DNA from: Syntrophaceae bacterium UBA2208
GTDB taxonomy: Bacteria; Desulfobacterota; BSN033; UBA1163
Reading direction: 5' to 3'
Assembly (NCBI GenBank): GCA_002327885.1
Contig: DCUS01000133.1
Span: 1 to 14,443 of the forward strand
DNA: 14,443 nucleotides
Below the pieces are notes generated by a model. It did not search any database. It saw only the letters and a list, made by a program, of their open reading frames with translations, and was not told the DNA's origin. Within the stretch, counting starts at the first letter, position 1. Every line of letters starts with the position of its first letter. Positions 9,246 to 14,443 of this stretch are shown here, piece by piece. A program made the translations under genes and the position numbers.

Positions 9246-9412
9246 CTTAACCCCTCTCTTTTGTAAATTGTTGAAAGAGTGCTCTGTCCTGAACCCAATA
9301 TGGTTTCAGAACGCCACTTGAGGAGCGTTTCACTCGGGGTTCGAGGCTCAAGAAAGATTTTGCCTCCTCTCTCGAGTCCCCTAAGGCCATACTCCTCCAT
9401 CCTCTTCTGTTT
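9246..9412 (-). repeat. Structured atpH-atpA spacer with overlapping inverted repeats
   Basis: This 167-nt gap is long for a tightly packed operon. On the plus strand GTCCTGAACCC (9286-9296) pairs with GGTTTCAGAAC (9302-9312) around a 5-nt loop, with one wobble and one mismatch. AACGC (9310-9314) pairs with GCGTT (9325-9329). CTCG (9333-9336) pairs with CGAG (9342-9345), flanked by GAGC (9323-9326) and GCTC (9346-9349). This could be a dispersed palindromic repeat or an RNA structure affecting processing or translation of atpA. Short open frames across it have no good ribosome binding site and I do not call them genes. Confidence 0.55.
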
Positions 9413-9952
9413 TTATCTCCTAGCCTCAACGAGACTGTTTTTCAAAGTTTCTAATCTCTGGCGTATGCTCCCATCAATGAGCATATCACCAATCCTGGCG
9501 ACGATTCCGCCGATGATCGAGGGGTCGACCCTATCGTCAATGATGATCTTCCGTTGAATCATTTCTCCAAGACGGGTGGAAATGATCTCTCGACCCTTTT
9601 CATCCAAGGGGTGAGCGGTTGTTATTCTTGCCCGTTCGATACCCTGATGATCATCTAACAGATTCTGAAATTCTCGGTAGATGACGCTAGAAATTCCTAA
9701 TTGTCCCTTGTTCACCAAGAGGAGAGCCAAATTGAAGGCCAAAGGGTGAATCTCCCCTAATTCTTTCTGGAAGAGTTCTTTCTTCGCATCGAAAGGGAAC
9801 CGGGGACTCTGGAGCAAGGCCATAAATTCTTCATAGGCCGTTAACTCGGCTATTTTCTTCAAGCTTTTTTGCCAGCTTTCGAAATCATTTCTCTCCAAAG
9901 CCAGCTCAAAAGCCGCTTGGGCATAACGTTTACCGGAGCTTATTCTTGGCAT
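9413..9952 (-). CDS. atpH: F1Fo ATP synthase delta subunit
   Basis: This 179-residue protein belongs to the delta/OSCP family, which links the top of the alpha3beta3 head to the peripheral stalk of b subunits. The N-terminal helical domain opens with the typical RYAQAAFELALE, and the C-terminal part has the conserved DDRVDPSIIGGIVARIGDMLIDGSIRQRLETLK (about 138-170). Length is normal. The ATG at 9952 comes 8 nt after the atpF stop. Confidence 0.94.
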   Translation of the reverse strand: MPRISSGKRYAQAAFELALERNDFESWQKSLKKIAELTAYEEFMALLQSPRFPFDAKKELFQKELGEIHPLAFNLALLLVNKGQLGISSVIYREFQNLLDDHQGIERARITTAHPLDEKGREIISTRLGEMIQRKIIIDDRVDPSIIGGIVARIGDMLIDGSIRQRLETLKNSLVEARR

Positions 9953-9960
9953 TTTTTACA

Positions 9961-10470
9961 TTAACTCTTTTTGAGAACGACACTTTGCTGAAGTGTCTCC
10001 TCAATCAACTTACGATGTTTCTCTTTGTCGAGAGTTTCTTTGATCACTTTTTCAGCCGCCGAGATTGAAATCTCCACAAACTCCTTGCGCAACCCATCAA
10101 CAATCTTTTCCCGTTCGGATTCCAGCTCCGCTCGGGTCCGGTCAATAATCACCTGGGCCTGCTTCGTTGCTTCCTCTCGAGATTCTTCCTTCAGCCTTTC
10201 TCCGGTTTGGAGAGCTTGAGCGATGACGGCCTGGGCCTCATGGCGTCCTTTCTCAATCTGTTTCTGCACTTCACCCTTAGACTGTTCATACTCTTTTTTG
10301 GTTGCCTCCGCCAATTCCATTGTTTCCTTTGCCCTCTTCGCCCTTTCGTCCAGCATCTTCAGCACGGGCTTATAGAGGAAGATGCGCAAGAGAACAAACA
10401 GAATAACGAAATTGATAATGAAGACAACCAATAAAGGCAAATTAATACCTAAACTGGCGAACCCTCCCAT
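9961..10470 (-). CDS. atpF: F1Fo ATP synthase b subunit
   Basis: This 169-residue protein forms the peripheral stalk of the ATP synthase. A single membrane helix lies at about residues 9-32 (NLPLLVVFIINFVILFVLL), followed by a long, highly charged coiled coil (about 35-155) and a short tail that binds delta. I choose the ATG at 10470 because AGAGGA lies 6 nt upstream; a longer frame from TTG at 10491 would place that ribosome binding site inside the gene. Only one b-type gene is present, so the stalk is probably a b2 homodimer. Confidence 0.94.
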   Translation of the reverse strand: MGGFASLGINLPLLVVFIINFVILFVLLRIFLYKPVLKMLDERAKRAKETMELAEATKKEYEQSKGEVQKQIEKGRHEAQAVIAQALQTGERLKEESREEATKQAQVIIDRTRAELESEREKIVDGLRKEFVEISISAAEKVIKETLDKEKHRKLIEETLQQSVVLKKS

Positions 10471-10506
10471 ATCGTCCTCTTTACGCTGCAATTGCAGCAG
10501 ATGAAA

Positions 10507-10614
10507 TCATCCTCTAAGAACTAAGAAAGTAACCAACCCCACCATGGAAAACACTAACACCACGATCGTGATCATGATGAGTGCTAAGCTGATAGGTAAC
10601 CCTCCGTTTTCCAT
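10507..10614 (-). CDS. Putative 35-residue single-helix membrane protein inside the atp operon
   Basis: Between atpE and atpF an ATG at 10614 opens a 36-codon frame ending in TGA (10509-10507). The product starts MENGGLPISLALIMITIVVL and ends FLVLRG. Residues 8-33 are one continuous hydrophobic helix, with Glu2 at the N-terminus and Arg34 at the C-terminus, suggesting C-terminus in the cytoplasm by the positive-inside rule. AAGGAGG stands 7 nt before the ATG, overlapping the atpE stop codon: one of the best ribosome binding sites in the window. It lies 12 nt after atpE and 36 nt before atpF. I recognise no family; it is too short to be a second b or c subunit. A small ATP synthase accessory subunit, an assembly factor or a coupling leader peptide for atpF are all possible. 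Confidence 0.65.
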   Translation of the reverse strand: MENGGLPISLALIMITIVVLVFSMVGLVTFLVLRG

Positions 10615-10626
10615 TCTACACCCTCC

Positions 10627-10860
10627 TTATTTAACGACCATCGCTAAGATAATACACACGATCAGGACGTAAATTCCGATCGCCTCGGCGAGGGCACCAA
10701 TTAAAATCATGTTAGTGAGAATGGCCCCCCTGGCCTCTGGGTTACGCCCCAGGGATTGCATGGCTGAAAAACCAATCAGCCCCAACGCCAAGGCCGGACC
10801 AAAAAATCCCAAACCTGCAGCCAACCCGATTACTAACATCTTCATTACTTCTGGTGTCAT
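10627..10860 (-). CDS. atpE: F1Fo ATP synthase c subunit (proton-type)
   Basis: This 77-residue hairpin of two membrane helices forms the rotor ring of Fo. The polar loop is RNPEARG (39-45), and the ion-binding carboxylate is Glu59 in LAEAIGIY. At positions corresponding to the sodium ligands Gln32 and Ser66 of Ilyobacter tartaricus it has Leu26 and Ala60, which argues for proton coupling. Helix 1 has the less usual GLGFFGPALALGLIG in place of a regular GxGxG series. AAAGGAGG seven nt before the ATG fits the high copy number needed for the ring. The gene follows atpB by 24 nt. Confidence 0.95.
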   Translation of the reverse strand: MTPEVMKMLVIGLAAGLGFFGPALALGLIGFSAMQSLGRNPEARGAILTNMILIGALAEAIGIYVLIVCIILAMVVK

Positions 10861-10884
10861 TTACTTTCCTCCTTTCCTAATTTT

Positions 10885-11838
10885 TTATTCATGTGACTCT
10901 TCATGTGGAGATACAGCAATTGTACCAAAAACAAGGGTTAAACCGCCAAAGATAAGAGCCTGAATCATGCCGATCAGCAATTCCAAACCATAAAAGGGAA
11001 TAGCGAAGACCAGAGGAATAAGAAAACTGGAGACCAGGATCAATATTTCACCCGCGGTCATATTGCCAAAGAGACGAAAGGTAAAACTGAGCATGCGCGT
11101 CAGGTGGCTGAAAATTTCCAAGACACCGACGAATAGACTGATAAAACCAAAAACAATGTTCATTGGACCTGTCTTAATCTTTCCGGTGAAGAGTTCTTTG
11201 AGGCCTTGAAGGAATTGGCGGACATTGATGAACTCGCTAAGATAGTGAGTTACCCCGATGGCTTTCATTCCCCAGCTTTCAACGAAGAAGAAGGACATGA
11301 GGGCAATGGAGAGAGGGACATTGAGATCGGTATTGGCCGCCCGGAAAATTGCTGTGAATTCTTCATGCCCATGGGAGCTGTGATGCAAACCGATGGTTCC
11401 GAAAAAGGGTAATAGGGCCAAATAAGCATTGAAGATGACGTAGATGAAGATTGTGGCAACGCCCGGGAAGAGCATCCTGGCATGCCTTTTGCCCGAGACA
11501 CTTTCAACGAAATTGAGCAATCCCTCCACGACCACCTCTGCGATCCCCTGACGTCTACCGGGAATCAGTTTCATCTTTCGGGTTAAAAAAATGGAGAGGC
11601 CGACTAACACGATGATCGTGAACCACGAGGCAATGAGCGTGTTTGTGATAGAGAAACTACCAATATGAACAATAGGTTCCGCAGGCAGTGCCACATGAGG
11701 TCTTGGAACCTTAAGAATGCCAGGAGGTTCTTTCCCCAAAAAACTCGATCCAAGAGGGCCAAAAATTAAACCAAACATAAAGAGGATTAAAACAGGAATG
11801 AAGAAAAAAAGGAGGATTTTCAGACGGTTTTGACCCAT
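10885..11838 (-). CDS. atpB: F1Fo ATP synthase a subunit
   Basis: This 317-residue membrane protein is the Fo stator that provides the ion half-channels. The essential arginine is Arg255 in SFTFRLFGNMTAGEI, and the family Gln is Gln293 in IQALIFGGLTLVF. At least five hydrophobic helices are visible. It is longer than the 271-residue E. coli protein because of an N-terminal extension (about 1-60) and a histidine-rich loop (HHSSHGHEE, 152-160); the tail also ends in PHEESHE. Its ATG overlaps the stop codon of the upstream gene by one base (TAATG), indicating translational coupling. Confidence 0.96.
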   Translation of the reverse strand: MGQNRLKILLFFFIPVLILFMFGLIFGPLGSSFLGKEPPGILKVPRPHVALPAEPIVHIGSFSITNTLIASWFTIIVLVGLSIFLTRKMKLIPGRRQGIAEVVVEGLLNFVESVSGKRHARMLFPGVATIFIYVIFNAYLALLPFFGTIGLHHSSHGHEEFTAIFRAANTDLNVPLSIALMSFFFVESWGMKAIGVTHYLSEFINVRQFLQGLKELFTGKIKTGPMNIVFGFISLFVGVLEIFSHLTRMLSFTFRLFGNMTAGEILILVSSFLIPLVFAIPFYGLELLIGMIQALIFGGLTLVFGTIAVSPHEESHE

Positions 11839-12098
11839 TACTCTTTGCTCTTTTTATTTTTCCTAAGTTCTTCCTGCTCAGCCTGGAACCGAAGGAGCAT
11901 TCGAATCAAACCAGCAAAAGCGATCACTGTTCCAACACCCAGACCAATGAGTGTAAATAAAGGACTCTTATTAAGCATTCCTGGGCAATCGAGCCAATAA
12001 CCAATCGCGACAGGAATGATCAAACTCAAAGCGACATACCAACCTATGGTTACTAAGAATTGAAGCGGCCTTACCCACTCTTTCAGATAATCCCCCAA
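11838..12098 (-). CDS. AtpZ/AtpI-like small membrane protein
   Basis: This 86-residue protein has two membrane helices (about 14-34 and 46-66) with IGWYVALSLIIPVAIGYWLD and LIGLGVGTVIAF, a pattern typical of the AtpZ/AtpI family (ATPase_gene1, PF09527) encoded at the head of many atp operons. Relatives are implicated in assembly of the c ring or in magnesium/calcium transport; which applies here cannot be told. The C-terminus is a charged helix (RFQAEQEELRKNKK). No ATG exists near the N-terminus; the best start is TTG at 12098. The nearest good ribosome binding site, AAGAGGAAG, is over 20 nt upstream, so the exact start is uncertain. It is the first gene of the ATP synthase operon. Confidence 0.85.
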   Translation of the reverse strand: MGDYLKEWVRPLQFLVTIGWYVALSLIIPVAIGYWLDCPGMLNKSPLFTLIGLGVGTVIAFAGLIRMLLRFQAEQEELRKNKKSKE

Positions 12099-12193
12099 AA
12101 GCGAAAATGGAGATAAAAATTCTTCCTCTTTTATAGCGATGAGTGCTTAATAAGACTAAAATTATTTCCTGAAGGAGGCAGCAAAATGTGAAT

Positions 12194-12222
12194 TAGTTAA
12201 CATGAATCAAACAAGTTGTCAA
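12194..12222 (-). promoter_or_regulatory. Candidate promoter of the ATP synthase operon
   Basis: A perfect TTGACA (12222-12217, minus strand) is followed after 16-17 nt by TTAACT/TAACTA, a poor -10 box. Just upstream of the -35 box lies an A-rich tract (AAAGAAAAAAATAA, about 12236-12223) resembling an UP element. Transcription from here would give a leader of roughly 90 nt before the first gene. Read-through from parAB-bactofilin is also possible, since no clear terminator separates them. Confidence 0.4.
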
Positions 12223-12243
12223 TTATTTTTTTCTTTATTGATT

Positions 12244-12687
12244 TCAAGAAGATAAAGGATGATCTGTTTCTGTTAAGAGAAATTCTAATTTATCCTCTTT
12301 TTTATCAATTTCTCCCTCCATTTTACAGTGACCCTCGAAGATTCCTCCTTCACTGATAGTTAGGGTAGGGGCATACAGGGTTCCGTATACTTTGCCCGTA
12401 GAATGGACCTCCACCCGTACCTTGGCATATATATCCCCTTCCACCGTGCCATTGACGATGAGAGTTTGAAGCCCGACCTTGCCCTTAATGCTGGCTGATT
12501 CCCCCACGATTAATGTGCCGCTTTCGAAGATCTCCCCTTCAAATTTTCCATCCAGACGAAACACGCCTTCGAAAGTCATCTTCCCCTCGAAGAATGTTTG
12601 CTTTCCCAAATAAGCGCTAATTTCCTCGGAGGTCGGTGGCGGTGGTGTGGGAGTCCCTTTAGAAAAAATGGATTTTCCTCCTGACAT
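12244..12687 (-). CDS. Bactofilin (polymer-forming cytoskeletal protein)
   Basis: This 147-residue protein has a short, proline-rich disordered N-terminus (GTPTPPPP, 11-18) and a core of short beta-helix repeats (about 29-125), visible as recurring hydrophobic-Gly-x-hydrophobic-x-G units such as FEGKMTFEGVFRLDGKFEGEI and VNGTVEGDIYAKVRVEVHSTGKVYG. This matches the bactofilin family, whose members form nucleotide-independent filaments. In Myxococcus xanthus bactofilins position the ParABS machinery, so placement directly after parAB suggests a similar scaffold role; this is inference. AAAGGAG lies about 6 nt before the ATG. No membrane anchor is visible. Confidence 0.9.
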   Translation of the reverse strand: MSGGKSIFSKGTPTPPPPTSEEISAYLGKQTFFEGKMTFEGVFRLDGKFEGEIFESGTLIVGESASIKGKVGLQTLIVNGTVEGDIYAKVRVEVHSTGKVYGTLYAPTLTISEGGIFEGHCKMEGEIDKKEDKLEFLLTETDHPLSS

Positions 12688-12716
12688 CTTAAACTCCTTT
12701 CAAATAACGCATAGCA

Positions 12717-12740
12717 CTTGCCTGCGGTAGGCAGGCCAAG
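12717..12740. repeat. Palindromic repeat in the parB-bactofilin spacer
   Basis: CTTGCCTGC (12717-12725) and GCAGGCCAAG (12731-12740) are inverted around GGTAG, pairing over nine positions with one bulged base. GC-rich CCTGC/GCAGG palindromes of this kind often recur between genes in a genome as dispersed repeats. It could also slow or terminate transcription after parB, but no T-run follows on the minus strand. Confidence 0.5.
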
Positions 12741-12751
12741 CGTAAAGGACA

Positions 12752-12776
12752 TAGCATCCTCAATGCTGAACAGCAT
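12752..12776 (+). terminator. Hairpin with T-run facing the plus strand
   Basis: AATGCTG and CAGCATT (12752-12767) form a perfect 7-bp stem with a 2-nt gap, which would open to a larger loop. On the plus strand it runs directly into TTCTTTTT. This has the form of an intrinsic terminator, but no plus-strand gene precedes it, so it may instead be part of a repeat or block antisense transcription. Confidence 0.35.
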
Positions 12777-12813
12777 TTTCTTTTTCAAAATTCGCTATGC
12801 CCCATGCTCTGCT

Positions 12814-13677
12814 CTATGTGTTTTTGAGGATTGCTTCCACAATCCTTTCTAAATCTTCATGGGAATAGTATTCGATCTCAATCTTCCCCTTTTTGTCTTT
12901 CGGGGTGATCTGGACTTTTGTCCCAAGATATTTCCTTAAGGAATCCTGAAGGCTTCTCAACTGGCTCTCCAGATCCCCTTTTCGTTTGGTCAAGGGAGTG
13001 GTCTTTTTAGGCTTCTCTGACCATCGCTTGGCCAACGCTTCCGCCTCTCTCACCGAAAGTCCCTTCTTCAAAATCAACGCACAGAGTTCTTCTTGTTTTT
13101 CTCTGCTTTCAAGGCTGAGAATGGCTCTCGCATGTCCGGAGGTAATACGATTTTGGAGAAGTTGATTTCTTATTTCGACTGGAAGTTTTAATAGGCGGAG
13201 GGTATTGGTAATGGTAGTTCGGTCTTTTCCAATCCGTTTACTCAAATCCTCTTGGCTGATGTTGAATTCCTCTATCAGATTCTTGAAGGCCTCGGCGGCC
13301 TCAATCGGGTTGAGATCCTCCCTCTGCAGGTTTTCGATGAGGGAGATTTCTAAGGCCTCTCTTCCCTCGACCTCTTTGACGACGACAGGAACCTCTTTCA
13401 GCCCGGCTTTTTGAGCCGCACGCCAGCGGCGTTCTCCAATAATCAGTTCATAACCCCGGTCGATTCTCCGGACGATAAGGGGTTCCAGAATCCCTTTCTC
13501 TTTGATGGACTCCGCCAATTCCTGGAGTTTTGATTCATCAAAATGCTTTCGGGGCTGGGATCGATTTGGGGTGATCTCTTCAATCCCGCAATAGAGGAAT
13601 GCCTTTGATTCTGCTTGTCCGAATTCCGGGAGAAGCGCTCCCAGGCCTTTTCCTAAAGCCATTCTTTTAGTTGCCAT
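12814..13677 (-). CDS. parB: Chromosome partitioning protein ParB
   Basis: From the chosen start the protein has 287 residues. It binds parS sites and acts as a CTP-dependent clamp with ParA in chromosome segregation. Visible are the LGKGLGALLPE N-terminus, NRSQPRKHFD (about 38-47), the CTP-binding GERRWRA (81-87), ENLQREDLNPIE (115-126) and a helix-turn-helix (141-163, SQEDLSKRIGKDRTTITN). The C-terminal part after a Lys-rich linker is the dimerisation domain. The start at 13677 (MATKRMALGKG) fits the family N-terminus and has GGA at normal distance; a start four codons upstream at 13689 is also open. Either way the gene overlaps the end of parA (stop 13667), as usual in par operons. No parS sequence was found in this window. 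Confidence 0.94.
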   Translation of the reverse strand: MATKRMALGKGLGALLPEFGQAESKAFLYCGIEEITPNRSQPRKHFDESKLQELAESIKEKGILEPLIVRRIDRGYELIIGERRWRAAQKAGLKEVPVVVKEVEGREALEISLIENLQREDLNPIEAAEAFKNLIEEFNISQEDLSKRIGKDRTTITNTLRLLKLPVEIRNQLLQNRITSGHARAILSLESREKQEELCALILKKGLSVREAEALAKRWSEKPKKTTPLTKRKGDLESQLRSLQDSLRKYLGTKVQITPKDKKGKIEIEYYSHEDLERIVEAILKNT

Positions 13678-14443
13678 TGATCTTTCCATCCGTCATAATT
13701 TCTCTGGCCAAGTTCAAATAACTTTCCGCACCCTTCGAATGAATATCATATAGGAGAACGGGTTTTCCGTGGCTCGGGGCTTCGCTCAATCGAATATTTC
13801 GAGGGATGATCGTCCTGAATACTTTGTCTTTGAAGTGTTTCGTCACTTCGTTGGCTACCTGATGAGAAAGGTTATTCCGGACATCGAACATCGTGAGCAG
13901 AATCCCCTCGATCTCTAATTTGGGATTCAGGGACTGTTTAATCAAACGTATCGTCTTCAGAAGCTGGCCCAGCCCTTCCAGAGCATAGTATTCGCACTGG
14001 AGAGGGATGATGACGGAGTGGGCGGCGGTCAGTGAATTAATGGTCAGAAGGCCCAGGGAGGGAGGGCAATCAATAAAAATATAATCATAATCCGCCTCGA
14101 CCTCTTTAATCAGCCGGTCCAATTTTCTCTCCCGATCTATCTCTTGGATCAGTTCCACCTCCGCACCGATTAAATCTGTATTGGAAATCACAACATCCAA
14201 AAAAGCAAGGTCGGTCTTCCGGATGATTTCCTTAAGACCTGAACCACGGAGTAAAACGTGGTAGATGGTCCCATCGACCCCCTCCTTATTTAAACCGATA
14301 CCACTTGTTGAATTTCCCTGGGGATCAATGTCGATGAGGAGGACTTTCTTCTCTGCGGCAGCAATGGAAGCGGAAAGATTGACTGCCGTTGTGGTTTTCC
14401 CCACTCCTCCTTTTTGATTGGCAATGCAAATCACTCTTGCCAT
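13667..14443 (-). CDS. parA: Chromosome partitioning ATPase ParA (Soj)
   Basis: This 258-residue ATPase segregates chromosomes together with ParB. It carries the deviant Walker A motif KGGVGKTT (11-18) with signature Lys11, the switch region LLIDIDPQGN (35-44) and Walker B YIFIDCPP (121-128). RNIRLSEAPSHGKP (215-228) is the conserved late motif of Soj-type proteins. Length is typical of chromosomal ParA without an N-terminal DNA-binding domain. The ATG occupies the last three bases of the window, so the protein is complete but its promoter and ribosome binding site are out of view. Confidence 0.95.
   Translation of the reverse strand: MARVICIANQKGGVGKTTTAVNLSASIAAAEKKVLLIDIDPQGNSTSGIGLNKEGVDGTIYHVLLRGSGLKEIIRKTDLAFLDVVISNTDLIGAEVELIQEIDRERKLDRLIKEVEADYDYIFIDCPPSLGLLTINSLTAAHSVIIPLQCEYYALEGLGQLLKTIRLIKQSLNPKLEIEGILLTMFDVRNNLSHQVANEVTKHFKDKVFRTIIPRNIRLSEAPSHGKPVLLYDIHSKGAESYLNLAREIMTDGKINGN

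Noticed and set aside
9170..9429. Minus-strand frames of 60-76 codons across the atpH-atpA spacer
   Set aside because: They overlap the ends of atpH or atpA and the inverted repeats, and lack a suitable ribosome binding site. They look like chance frames in repeat DNA.
10471..10491. Extended atpF start at TTG 10491
   Set aside because: The AGAGGA site sits between this TTG and the ATG at 10470, matching the latter as the true start.
12244..14443. parS site near parAB
   Set aside because: I scanned for TGTTTCACGTGAAACA and close variants and saw none; the site is probably outside the window.

Overview
The window looks like a bacterial chromosome segment from the Deltaproteobacteria/Desulfobacterota, perhaps a Syntrophales- or Syntrophobacter-like lineage. 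This placement is inferred from gene order (parA-parB-bactofilin directly ahead of an F-type ATP synthase operon) and from protein style; no rRNA or other marker is present to confirm it. Every gene I support lies on the minus strand, so transcription runs from the right edge (14443) to the left edge (1).

Right end (12244-14443): parA and parB, which segregate the chromosome, overlap slightly and are followed by a bactofilin gene, a cytoskeletal partner of ParAB in some relatives. A 126-nt spacer between parB and the bactofilin carries palindromic repeats.

Centre (4907-12222): a candidate sigma70-type promoter precedes a complete F1Fo ATP synthase operon in the order atpZ/I-like, atpB (a), atpE (c), a 35-codon single-helix ORF, atpF (b), atpH (delta), atpA (alpha), atpG (gamma), atpD (beta), atpC (epsilon). 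The c subunit carries the ion-binding glutamate but not the usual sodium ligands, so the enzyme is probably proton-coupled. Alpha and beta keep the catalytic residues but have unusual substitutions in otherwise very conserved motifs, for example Phe for Gln in the alpha P-loop. The small ORF between atpE and atpF has a near-ideal ribosome binding site and no family I recognise. A 167-nt gap between atpH and atpA holds overlapping inverted repeats.

Left end (1-4740): an accessory region. A large MalT-like STAND ATPase regulator runs off the left edge; its C-terminal output domain is not visible. About 2.44 kb upstream lies a second copy of only its first ~240 bp, in the same orientation and about 93% identical, with a similar promoter but truncated after ~80 codons. 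Between the copies sit an exported protein of unknown function, a 467-nt stretch with no convincing gene, and a tightly coupled pair of small genes: a coiled-coil protein and a DUF5647-like protein.

The most promising candidates for something undescribed are the small membrane ORF inside the ATP synthase operon, the coiled-coil/DUF5647-like pair framed by the regulator repeat, and the structured atpH-atpA spacer.
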